Positions 12,329 through 23,800 of a stretch of DNA of 64,000 bases are shown one piece after another. The stretch is from Isoetes taiwanensis. Lineage: Eukaryota > Streptophyta > Lycopodiopsida > Isoetales > Isoetaceae. The DNA lies in the NCBI GenBank assembly GCA_021234155.1, contig JAJEKV010000310.1:250001-314000 (forward strand), in the 5' to 3' direction. Under the pieces are notes generated by a model that did no database searches, was not told the DNA's origin, and worked only from the letters and a program-made list of their open reading frames with translations. Position 1 is the stretch's first letter. Each line of letters begins with the position of its first letter. The position numbers were made by a program, and so were the translations under genes.

Positions 12329-12438
12329 GGGGGATGCCCACCGGGAGCACATTCGTGTGGGACGGTGGGCCCCACGACCGACGGGCGCTAGGGGAAGGGT
12401 CACCGCCACACCGAATGTGCGACGGTGGGCATCCCCCC
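12329..12438. repeat. GC-rich hairpin, ~31-bp stem
   Basis: Left arm 12,329-12,360 ('gggatgcccaccg..gcacattcg.gtgtgg') pairs with 12,407-12,437, leaving a ~46-base loop. Two or three mismatches interrupt the stem. The surrounding DNA is AT-rich, so the hairpin stands out. It could be a small foldback element or a structured transcript. Neither can be decided here. Confidence 0.6.
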
Positions 12439-12473
12439 ACAACATGGAAGGGGGGAGCCAATCCCCCCCCTTT

Positions 12474-12680
12474 TGTTTTCTCCCCTGTTTTCGTCAAGGC
12501 GGAGCTCGGCTATAGCGACGAAGGAGAGACGGCCTCCTAGCCTCTCTGATCCGACGTTGTCTTCGTAAAGCAAGGCTATTTCTTCAGCAGTTTTTTCCTC
12601 CCTTGTTTTCGACAAGGCGGAGGTTCATCTATGGCGCCAAAGCAGAGACGGCCTTCTAGGCTCCCTGATTCGTCGTTGTT
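12474..12680 (+). repeat. ~80-bp direct duplication
   Basis: The phrase 'ttttcgtcaaggcggagctc...gagacggcctcctagcctctctgat' at 12,487-12,552 is repeated with changes at 12,605-12,670. No gene is seen in either copy. Confidence 0.6.
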
Positions 12681-12770
12681 CAGCAGTTCTCATGAATGAC
12701 AGGCAAAAGTGGCATGATGATGTGGCGAAAGGTATTTCTTGCAAAAGTTGACATGCACATGTTGATGTGG

Positions 12771-12930
12771 CATGCCATTGGTGACATGTCATGCCAAGTA
12801 AGCAAGGCCAACTTTTGACTAGGCCAAAAATAAAAAAAATGTGCAACTTTGGTTTTCCATGGGTTGATGTGGCAAATTTCTGGTGACATGGCAAGATATG
12901 GGTGATGTGGACGTGATGATGACCCACCCT
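12771..12930 (-). repeat. inverted partner of block 7,333-7,490
   Basis: Reverse complement of the left block, about 80-85 percent similar by eye, next to the start of the right-hand minisatellite as in the left half. Confidence 0.7.
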
Positions 12931-13079
12931 ATGCAAACTCTCGGGCGTGTTTGTCTCCGTCTCGATGCAAAAAATGTAGGGTTATGGGCTGCTCCCCTTG
13001 CCACAAGTGGCCAAGAGTTGGGTGGCATGTCGTTACCCTTGTGGCAACGAATAAACAAAGATGGCAAAGATGATGTGGC

Positions 13080-13935
13080 ACTCAAACATGGCTCAAACAT
13101 GCCACGTGGGCTCCAACATGCCACCTAGGCTCCAACATGCCAAGGTGGCTCAAACATGCCACCTAAGCTCCAACATGCCAAGGTGGCTCAAACATGCCAC
13201 CTAGGCTCCAACATGCCAAGGTGGCTCAAATATGCCACCTAGGCTCCAACATGCCAAGGTGGCTCAAACATGCCACCTAGGCTCCAACATGCCAAGGTGG
13301 CTCCAACATGCCACCTAGGCTCCAACATGCCAAGGTGGCTCAAACATGCCAAGGTGGCTCAAACATGCCACGTGGGCTCCAACATGCCAAGTTGGCTCAA
13401 ACATGCCACCTAGGCTCCAACATGCCAAGGTGGCTCAACATGCCACCTAGGCTCCAACATGCCAAGGTGGCTCAAATATGCCACCTAGGCTCCAACATGC
13501 CAAGGTGGCTCAAACATGCCACCTAGGCTCAAACATGTCAAGGTGGCTCAAACATGCCACCTAGGCTCCAACATGCCAAGGTGGCTCCAACATGGCACCT
13601 AGGCTCCAACATGCCAAGGTGGCTCAAACATGCCACCTAGGCTCAAACATGCCTAGGGGTGGCTCCCAACATGCCACCTAGGCTCCAACATGCCAAGGTG
13701 GCTCAACATGCCACCTAGGCTCAAACATGCCAAGGTGGCTCAAACATGCCAACTAGGCTCAAACATGCCAAGGTAGCTCCAACATGCCACCTAGGCTCCA
13801 ACATGCCAAGGTGGCTCAAACATGCCACCTAGGCTCAAACATGCCAAGGTGCCTCAAACATGCCATGTAGGCTCAAACATTCCAATTAGGCAGAAACATG
13901 CCAAGGTGGCACAAACATGCCAAGGTGGCAGAAAC
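13080..13935 (-). repeat. minisatellite array with ~40-bp higher-order unit
   Basis: About 42 copies of the ~20-bp unit in reverse orientation. They are organised as alternating 'aacatgccacctaggctc' and 'aacatgccaaggtggctc' dimers, and are more homogeneous than the other arrays, suggesting recent expansion. The frames it keeps open are artefacts of the repeat. Confidence 0.9.
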
Positions 13936-14021
13936 ATGGCACAAATGTTCTCCATTCCGGAGCCTTTGTACTGTCCGAACGAAAAAACACTTGGGTTTCT
14001 ACACGGTCGACTTCAGGACAC

Positions 14022-17000
14022 TTTGCGGTTTGATATGTTCTCCCGGACAGATCTTGAATTTTTTGAGCCCGCTTTCGAAGCAAGTTACTGAATGGAGAAT
14101 TCAACGGCCGGATAGGGAAACCGGGTTCCCGGAAGAGAGGCATTGGCATTTGCCCTCCGCCGAACATCGATAGGGAAAGCACGCCTCGGTAAATCCAAAC
14201 CCCATTTCGGCGGTTTCTATTGCTTCTTGTTTTCAACTGCAGCTTCTCGACCATGTCTCAAGTGCAACTGAATAAAACTCGACCTCCATAACGTAAACCC
14301 TACAATAACCTAGCAACGCACAGGGTTTATGTTTTGGAGGCCATACCCTATCCAGATTGAACCAGGATCTTGCATAATGTCATGAGGTAGTGGGAGGGTG
14401 TTGGCGCCGTAAGATGGAGCCCTAAAACCTTCGTAAGAAGTTCGTCCCCAAAGGTCCTCTCTCGGAGGGTCCTGGCCAGGGACGGGCAACTTCGCCCACC
14501 CCCTGAATCGATCCGCCCGCGGACTCGAAACATCGACATTACCCTGGAGACCAAATTTTGTGGGCAGAAGACCACCCTTGCTCCCGTAAGCGCCAAAATA
14601 GCTCATGTCCAACATGTTTGTAGTGAATTGGCCTTAGCGGAGGTGCGAGAACTTGCCATGTAGAGGGTTCGTGTTTCTTTTTCTTTGCAAAAAATGACCG
14701 TGTAACTTGGTCCCTGTGGTAATTTCAACTTTTCGGACGATATGGCTTAAGTCAAATCTCCATTCCGGAGCCGCGTTATCTTGCCCGAACGACAAAACAC
14801 TTGGGTTTCTACGCCACGACCGGGACACTTTGCGGTTTGATATGTTCTCCCGGACAGATCTTGAATTTTTTTGAGCCTGCTCGAAGCAAGTTACCTGAAT
14901 GGAGAATTCAACGGTCGGATAGGGAAACCGGGTTCCGGGAAGGGAGGCATTGGCATTTGCCCTCCCGGAGGAGCACTGGTAGGAAAGCCTGCCTCGGTAA
15001 ATCCAAATCCCATTTCGACAGTTTCTATTGCTTCTTGTTTTCAACTGCAGCTTCTCGACCATGTCTCAAGTGCAATCGAATAAAACTTCGACCTCCATAA
15101 CGTAAACCCTACAATAACCTAGCAACGCGGGGGTTTACGTTTTGGAGGCCATACCCCAGCCAGATTGGACCCGGGATCTTGCACAATGTCATGAGGTAGT
15201 GGGAGGGCGTTGACGCCAGAAGATGGAGCCCTAAAACCTCCTAGAAGAAGTTCGTCCCAAAGGTCCTATCTGGAGGGTCCTTGGCCACGGACGGGCAAGT
15301 CTCCCACCCCGGAACTGTGATCTGACTCTGCCAACGGACTCGAAACATCGACATTACCCTAGAAACCAAGTTTCGTGGGCGCGAAGACCACCCCGCCTCC
15401 CGGAAGCACCAAAGTAGCTCATGTCCAACACGTTCAGAGTGAATTGGCCTTAGCGGAGGGTGCGAGAATCGCCATGTAGAGGGTTCGTGTTTCTTTGTCG
15501 CAAAAATGACCATGTAACTTGGTCCCTAGGGTAATTTCATTTGTTTTAGGATGATATGGCGAAGTCAAATCTCCATTCCCGAGCCTTTGTATCTTGCAGA
15601 ATGACAAAACACTTGGGTTTCTACACGGCCGACTACAAGACACTTTTAAGGAGGGATATGTTCTCCGGGGACGGATCTTGAATTTTTTGAGCCTGCTTTC
15701 GAAGCAAGTTACCTGAATAGAGAATTCAACTATTGGATAGGGAAACCGGGTTCGGGGAAGGGAGGCATTGGCATTTGCCCTCCCAGGAGAAGCACCGGTA
15801 GGAAAAGTCGCCTCGGTAACCTTTGTGATGTCCGTCTCACGGGTCCGCCACCTAGGCTATAACATGCCACCTGGGCTCCAACATGCCACGTGAGCTCCAA
15901 CATGCCACGTGAGCTCCAACATGCCAAGTTGGCTCCAACGTGCCACCTAGGCTCAAGCATGCCAAGGTGGCTCAAATATGCCACCCTAGGCTCCAACATG
16001 CCACCTGGGCTTCAACATGCCACGTAGGCTCCAACATGCCAACTAGGCTCCAACATGCCTCGTGAGCTCAAGCATGCCACCTAGGCTCCAACGTGCCACC
16101 CAGGGCTCCAACATGCCACCTAGGCTCCAACATGCCAAGGTGGCTCCAACATGCCACCTAGGCTCAAAGCGTGCCAAGGTGGCTCAAACATGCCACGAGG
16201 GCTCCAACATGCCACGTAGGCTCCAACATGCCACCTATGCTCCAACATGCCGTGGGCTCCAACATGCCACCTAGCATGCCACCTAGGCTCCAACATGCCA
16301 CCTAGGCTCCAACATGCCACCTGGGCTCCAACATGCCACGTGAGCTCCAACATGCTAAGTTGGCTCCAACGTGCCACCTAGGCTCAAGCACGCCAAGGTG
16401 GCTCAAATATGCCACCTAGGCTCCAACATGCCACCAAGGCTTCAACATGCCACGTAGGCTCCAACATGCCTAGCATGCCACCTAGGCTCCAACATGACAC
16501 CGGGCTCCAACATGCCACGCGGAGCTCCAACATGCCACATAGGCTCCAACATGCCAAGTTGGCTCCAACGTGCCACCTAGGCTCAAGCATGCCCACGTGG
16601 CTCAAATATGCCACCATCGGCTCCAACATGCCACGTGGGTCGCAACATGCCACCCAGGCTCCAACATGCCACGTGTGCTCTAACATGACACCTAGGCTCC
16701 AACATGCCACCTACGCTCCAACATGCCACCAAGGCTTCAACATGCCACGTAGGCTCCAACGCCGGATATGAATGACATGGACATGGACTTGATGACGTTA
16801 GGATATTGTTAGGATTTTCTGCGTGGTCCTATGACATTAATGCTTATGGATTTGTTGTGGCGGTCCTGCACCGAATCAAGGAATACAAATCAAATTCTTG
16901 ATGGTTTTGTTATGCAAAAAATAGGCGTTAAGTAATTGAAGTAGTTGAAGTAACTTGCCTTGCATGGAATACTAGTATAAGGACATGTGATGTGCATGTG

Positions 17001-17675
17001 CATCACATGTAGCAAATCAAGTACTCTGGTCCTACCACTATAAAGACCCGTGATATGGAAGGATAGGACATGTAGAGAATCAAGTATTCTTTCCTACTTC
17101 TATAAAAACATGTGACAATAGAAGTATTATCGTAATTCATGTATTCTTTCCTACAATGCCTTAGCAAATAAAGTACTCGTCCTACTACTATAAAGACATG
17201 TGACATGGAAGCATACGACATGTAGAGAATCAAGTATTCTTTCCTACTTCTATAAAGACATGTGACAATAGAAGTATTACACATTTCGTAATTCATGTAT
17301 TCTTTCCTACAATGCCTTAGCAAATAAAGTACTCTGTCCTACTACTATAAAGACATGTGAATGGAAGTATAGGACATGTAGAGAATCAAATATTCTTTCA
17401 TACATCTATAAAGACATGTGACAATAGAATTATTAGACATGTAGAAATTCAAGTATTCTTTCCTACAGTGGATTGTATTATAAAATGACATGTCACAATA
17501 GAAGAAACTACAAAACAACAGTGGATGTTTTAGTCCTTTGAAAAAAGAACACCATTACCGAACAAAACCATACCTCCACAAATCCACATGTAGGATTCTT
17601 TGAAAACAGGACATGTAGACCTACCAAAACTGATGTTTCAACAGTGGACCAAAAACCGGGGTGAGTGTGGATTGG
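14022..17675 (-). repeat. right arm of giant imperfect inverted repeat
   Basis: Colinear in reverse complement with 2,158-5,895. It consists of ~0.8-kb units at 14,022-15,840, a minisatellite at 15,843-16,760, a unique block (16,765-17,020), a satellite (17,020-17,480) and a leader ending near 17,675. Outside both ends ('actcaccc' at left, 'gggtgagt' at right) similarity stops within about 20 bp. Confidence 0.75.
15843..16760 (-). repeat. minisatellite array, right arm
   Basis: Reverse-orientation counterpart of 3,112-4,105, with the same variant units (for example 'aacatgccacgtgagctcc' and 'aacatgccaagttggctcc') in matching order. The order was therefore already established when the arms were duplicated. 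Confidence 0.9.
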
Positions 17676-18548
17676 CCTATGGGACCCAAACAAAAAAAAC
17701 TAGAGCAGCAAGCATATTATCGATGGGATTAAAAACCCAGCAAGGGTTTTTGAGGAAAAACCTTAGCATTAATAAGTATATCGACACTGTTGTACAATTG
17801 TATAGGACAGTTCAATCTGCGTCCGGAGGACACAACCGAGTCCGGTGCATCTATAACCTCCGGAGGTATGACCCCAACAAACCCGCGATGCCATATTCAA
17901 TAACTCATGCAACGGTTGGCCAGGCACTAGTAATCGAACATACCGCTCTCGGATATGGGCAAATGCTGGGCAGATCTGGAGGGCATGACATTCATCCTCA
18001 ATGGCGCCCTAGTGGCAACACTGGCAAAGCCTTTGCTCTCGTGCTTCCCGAGCCCAACGTCCTGTCTCAATGCGGAGGCGATGTGCACCCGTCTTGAATG
18101 GAAGCTATAAGTCCGCGCTTCTTCATGGGCAACCGGGTGTACAAGTCTTGGTGTGGGCCTCTCGTGAGCCTAGGATTGACTTGATCGATAGTGTGCCGCC
18201 TTAACGTCGCGTTAGAGCATCCGCATCCTAGAGCTATGAAGGAAAGTAGCAACTAGGTGCGACTTAAGTGCCTTGTGATCTTTCTTTGTCCTTACATGTA
18301 CGCGATCTGTTTGCTGTACCCAAATAAGTGAGAACCATCGAGCTTGCTTGTCCTTCCAAAGGGCTTTTCGGGACGTTGGGGGGAAAAAACATTGAAAGAC
18401 ATTCGAAACTTAAACTTTTTAAATCTTATAACTATAAAAATGATACAAAATAACCGTAGCAACATGAATATTACAATATGTTTCACAACATAATGGCACC
18501 AAGACTTGATAATTACAAAAGGATCCAAATAACTCATATTGATATGTT
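17676..18548. other. gene-free stretch, nothing recognised
   Basis: An open frame on the plus strand (17,600-18,097) covers much of this stretch, but its translation matches nothing I know and has no recognisable domain. It is not called as a gene. Confidence 0.35.
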
Positions 18549-20822
18549 TCACAATGGCACCATGCGGCGTTGCTTGTCTTGCATCCAAGCAGCAAAAATC
18601 AGATCATAATTTGCATCTCCCACATCAGGCACAGACAATGATAAAAACATTAAGGTCGAAAGAGTGGTCAGCTTCAAACTTTCTCTTAAATCATCTTCTA
18701 TCACGTTTTGTCGTCAAAAGCCACGCTCACATTCCACTGTGCTTGCTGGAAGAACAAGAAGTGCTTGCCATATTTTCATCACCTCGTCATAAACATCAAA
18801 CTTAAAGTCATCCCGTCTATAAGCATCCCACAATGCCCTCATATTTTTACGGCCATGCTGCACCATTAATCTCATTACAAAGGCATGTGATTGTCTAATG
18901 CATTTCTCAACATTAACAAATGCATATTTACCTTCACTAAAGTTCTTGCATAAAGTTCTTGTCCACCTTTCAGTTTCACCTTCCATTTCCTTCTCATTGC
19001 TTGTATAATCATTTGTGCTAAAAAGCTTTGTGCTTACTAAAACATTACATGTGTCTTTCATATTAAATCTTGTATTCAAACATGATATAACTTTCAATAC
19101 ATATTGTTGACCAAACCTACTACATGATGCAATTGTCTCTTCAAATGATGATGTATCAGATGAAAGCGCATACCTGTTATAAAATTAACCATCATTTATA
19201 TAAAATCAGTGATAGTCACCACTTTACTTAACAACTATAAGTGTATCAAATAAAAGCACGCACCTGTGAGTAATTCCATCGTTATCATCGTAAACTAGGT
19301 GGCCATGAAACTCATTGACCATAGAGAAGAACTTGGTTGTATACTTTGCTCCCCTTCCAAATGAGTTTCTAACAAACATTGACTTTAAAATCCCAGTAGT
19401 GGAGGCAACAGTAGAGGAGATGCTTGAGATCTCAATGCTTCCTTCTTGAAATTGCTTGTTTAAAAGATCAAGCTCAAGCAAAACATCGGCAAGGAAATGA
19501 AAATAAAATTGGACACTCGCCTTTTCATTATTCGACTCCCATAGATGCAATAGAGTAGGCATCAACTTAACAATGCGGGTGAGTACATTACCACGAGACA
19601 ACTATCTTACCTCATGAATGCTGCAAGTTTAGCTTTGGTAACTCAAAAGCTTCCTCCAACGAGCGCAATTTCTCATGCCTCTTGCTAGACCTGCCTACCC
19701 ATCAGCATACTTTTCTTGCCAACTTCTCCAAATCTTTGAACACTGGAAAGAGATTAAAAGCATCATTTGCTACAAGAGCCTTCTCGATGGGCCACACAAT
19801 GTACACCAACCAAAGTGTGGCATATCCCTTCGTAATTGAGTGACAAGTCTGTTTTGAGACCCAACCATACTACTACAACCATCTGTTGCAATACCCACTA
19901 GCCTTGATATTGGTAAACCCAAGTCAACCAAACAAGCAATGAGACTTTGATAAATGGTAGCCTTTGTACCGTTCTTAATCCCAAGCAATTTTAAGAAACG
20001 TGTGCAAGGAATGTCTTTCCCTTTCTCCGTCAAATAACATGTGTACACAATCAAATGTTGTTCTAAAGCCCAGTCCGTACTCTCATCAATCAATATAGAA
20101 TAAAATGGACTTCCCTTGACTTCTTCTAGCAAATGCATAAGATATGCTCAATGTGTCGGTGCCATGAACTCTTTGCCTAACGGTCACAAAGGAGAACATT
20201 GATTGGCATGTTAGGAGTTTCCATCAATCTTTGAAAGGCACAAAGCCTCTCATATTCTTTTAGTGACTGTAATTGAGAGGCAACTTTATATGCACACTTC
20301 ATAAGAGAAATAATACGTGCCTTTTCTTGGTCACACATAAGCATCACATATAGTATATGAGGTGCATTGAGGAATAGTATAGCTTGTAGGATTTTTCTTT
20401 GCATTTATCCTCAACACTACAAGTTTATGCACTTGGGATCTGTCAAGTGTCTCTAAAGCCTCTCTTTGCAAGGACTTACTTCTTTCCGTTGCAAAAGGTG
20501 TGTCCATTTGATATTCCATGCAATAAGAGCATTTGATTATCTGATTTGGGGGAATTCCCACAGGCCTATTCCATGGAAAGAGATCTGCCCAACTTGGTTT
20601 CCATGTTCTCACATACTTCTTGTTTCCAGATTCACCATCCTCCACCTCTTCAACCACAAAATCTAAATCTTCCAAGTCATCATAAGGATCTGCTTCAGGA
20701 TTTAAGTTAAGGTCTAGTGATGTATTATTCCCATGAGAGGAATCTGGATTGGCATGAGAAGATGACTTTGAAAAGCTTTCTAAGAAGCTTTTAATGCCTT
20801 CGATCTTTTTTGGCCTCCCCAT
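18549..20822 (-). pseudogene. hAT-type transposase pseudogene (TTF zinc finger / DUF4371 / hAT dimerisation)
   Basis: The minus strand reads as a hAT-superfamily transposase of the plant TTF zinc-finger type (ZNF862-like), which in intact copies cuts and pastes DNA in the nucleus. From the likely start MGRPKKIEG (20,822) it has an acidic N-terminus and a TTF-like finger with a CSYC pair (about 20,530). A DUF4371-like catalytic segment follows (19,770-20,138; SILIDESTD and GIATDGCSSMVGSQNRL, giving two of the acidic residues). The C-terminal dimerisation region at 18,714-19,097 ends LPASTVECERGF. A clean GT-AG intron of 90 bp (19,174-19,263) joins ITH to YALSSDTS in frame. The gene is broken by frameshifts near 20,400, 20,150 and 19,600-19,680, and by a stop directly after CERGF; the frame then runs on to 18,549. 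No terminal inverted repeats were found. Confidence 0.85.
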
Positions 20823-20899
20823 TTGGGAAGAAAATTTGCAGAAAGAGATGGATAAGAAAAGGAGGAAAAAAAGACGACAACTCTCTTGAATCAAAACAT

Positions 20900-23800
20900 T
20901 AAAATACAGAAAATATCTACTCTATAGATATCACTGATCATTTCAGAACCATCCATATCCTTGCTCCAAACATAGCTTTATATATTATAAGTCTTGGAAA
21001 GGAAGACATCACAGCTGAAAAGGAAGAAATCGTAGCCGAATTGGTCAGATTCATCAAATCAATGCATGCAGACGAAGAAATTGGGCGACCAAGAAAGTGA
21101 GCGATGTGTCTTTTTGAGTGGGCGGGAAAGAAAAAGAGGAGAGATAAGGAAAACTCAAAAAAAAGAGCGTTTTAGTTTTTACTTATGATTCCCTTCCCTT
21201 TTTGGGTTGCCCCTAGGGGGGCAATCCCTTGTTTATGTGGGTTTTTGGCATATTCATGGTATATACTAGCATATACCTAAAATATGCCAAAAATCGCTAA
21301 AAACTCCGGGTATGAAATTTGTAAATGTTAGGTCATCCCTGTTGCCAAGGCGGTTCTTTGTGCATCTGCATATGGGCTAAGGAAGTTTGGATGCATGGAG
21401 GCGCCGGATACTTGTGTGCACGGCACGACAGGGCGAAACCTCTGTTGGCCATTCCGATCCTCTATTGGATAACCGTCGCCATAGCCAAGCTCTGGCTGCA
21501 ATCCTTCGACCACAGAGTGCTGATTTGAAGCTCAAGGGAGGTTTTTCTAATAGGACCTTTGTTGATGGCAAGGTTGCAAAACAGGGTTTTGTCGGTTGAA
21601 GTTGTATTTGAGAATAGAGATGAAGATGGGGACCCCTTTTGGATTCAGCGTGCAAAAGAAGGAAGAGTCATTTAAGGTTTTAGATTCTTGTAAGGATGCT
21701 TAGGCATGGCACTTGTAGGAGAAGCATATGAATTTCTTACTATGCAGGGCTTAATTCCCAGTTTTGGCCGCTACAAGTCTAGAGGTGAGTGATATTACAA
21801 TTGTGTTCTTTATTAATAATTCACGTAACTCATAAATTGGAGCTCGAGATCTTTGGGCATCGATTATAAGATACTATTCTCTAATAGCGTGAGGCTAAGT
21901 ATTGAAGCTGTCGGAAGAAGATAAATGCAACGCATGTGGTCTCCAAAGAATTAGCACATATTTTCAAGACACTATAGATGGCTCTAAAGATACCAAGGGG
22001 TCAGAGGATGGTGTGAACATGCCTATCGAGAATCTAGTCAATAAACAACACTTCAAGCATGTTATAGTGTTTTATATCAATTGTCAATATCCCCGGACAT
22101 ATATAATACATGAAGCAAGGTAGTTTGGGGCATGTTACCCGAGTGCTTGATGATGAAAAATGAGTCAACATAATATTTCCACTAGCATGGCGGGTTCTAG
22201 AACAAGTTCTTTGGGTTAAAACATAAAAGTTATGCATATTTTCATTGTTTGTTTGTGCCATTCTTATACTTCTGACTATTGTTTATTTAGGTTTTGACTT
22301 GTTTTTGTGCAACTTCAAGGGCCAAGAGTTGTTACTCCAGCTATTTGATGTCAATGGTTGAAATTCTCCTTGGCAACTCACTCTGATTAAGTAGCATAGG
22401 TCGGGAATCTTGGCGTGAGATATTAAACTAAGTCATAATTTTTCCCTCATTTTTTTTTTTTGTAAACCGCTTATGTAAAATGGTTGTCCTATAAAGCATC
22501 TAAGTTCTCTCTAAGAAATGGGGAGCGAATGGAAGTGCGACCCTCATAATCGACAACCTCTCTTGCAACGATAGCTTACGTAGGGAACAATGGAGTTGAT
22601 ACAAGACCATTGCTCTTCGTGGCGATGGGGTTTTCATACGGATTCTATTTACCTTGGAGGCACGGTGTTGGCCAGCTTTTGAGCTGTGGAAACCTTTCAA
22701 ACGGCGGCTTCTTGTTCATGAAGTCCGGGCACGTTTTAGTTGGTGAGATGACTATAAGTTTTACGTCCCTCCCTCCTTGCAGAAAACATTTTGAAACTCC
22801 CCATTTGTTACAAAAGACATATTTGCTAGGTTGTCTGCACGGGGAGTGATCCTTGACACTATGGAAGCATTAAATGCTGGCATTCGAGGACCGGTAAGCA
22901 TCTCTCACGGCTTTGCATTTCATCGCACTGTTAATAGAAAAGTTTTTATTTATTTCCACTCTAAGTCTTTTAGTTTTCTGCGCCACTGTACCAGGATACT
23001 GAAAATTTGGATCTTCATTCTTGCTTGTCATTCAGGTTATATAGCAAAATGAGAAATGAAAAGCATATAGCAGAACAAGGATTATGGGCCAAGCTGAATT
23101 ATTAAGCTGCTTCTCCCTGGATCACTAACCAGGCACTAGTTATTTTTAGGTTGACAAGATTGTTAGATCCCAATGCATTTTTCTCTGTTCGTCGATCCGG
23201 TGGCTAGATTGCATATTCGAGATTCATCTATATTTCGGCCGCTATATGTCTATTCTTATGTCCATGGCAAAAATGTGGGGGTCCAACACACTTCACAAAT
23301 AGGTGGACGCCCGAATAGGAGTCCAAGACTGCGCCACCACTTAATTTCTATTTTGAACAATCAATTATGGTTTTGTCCTTTTCTGTTCACATGTTAGTGG
23401 TGATGCTTGTTGTAGGCGGGCACGCAATTCTGGGACGCAAGCTTGGAGGATGAATTACGACAAAATCGTTTAACGACTACTACAATTGATGTGTCCGTCA
23501 CCATATGACACATATTAATCTCTCCGTGGGGATGCATTGATAAAATTATATTGTATTTTCAGATATACCATGGTTCTCTTTTTGGAGTTGAGTTGTGAGA
23601 GGGAATGGTTTATGGTGAAATTTGAAGGTGGCGAAAGTGATGAGAACTTATATAAGTCAATTGTTTCAAGAATCGCCCTTCATGGTCTCCAAACATATAA
23701 CCTACTATCGAGTGATCCTAATATATTTAACTTTTCAGGATTTTGCTTTGAGGAGCCAGGCTATAGATTTTGTATTTTGACTGGTTCCATGCGAAGGAAA

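Noticed and set aside
17600-18097. 165-residue plus-strand frame as a gene
   Set aside because: It starts within the repeat-arm leader, has no recognisable domain and no conserved text; length alone is not enough.
21328-21655. Overlapping frames on both strands near 21.4 kb as a gene
   Set aside because: Several frames are open in both directions over the same GC-richer patch and none resembles a known protein.
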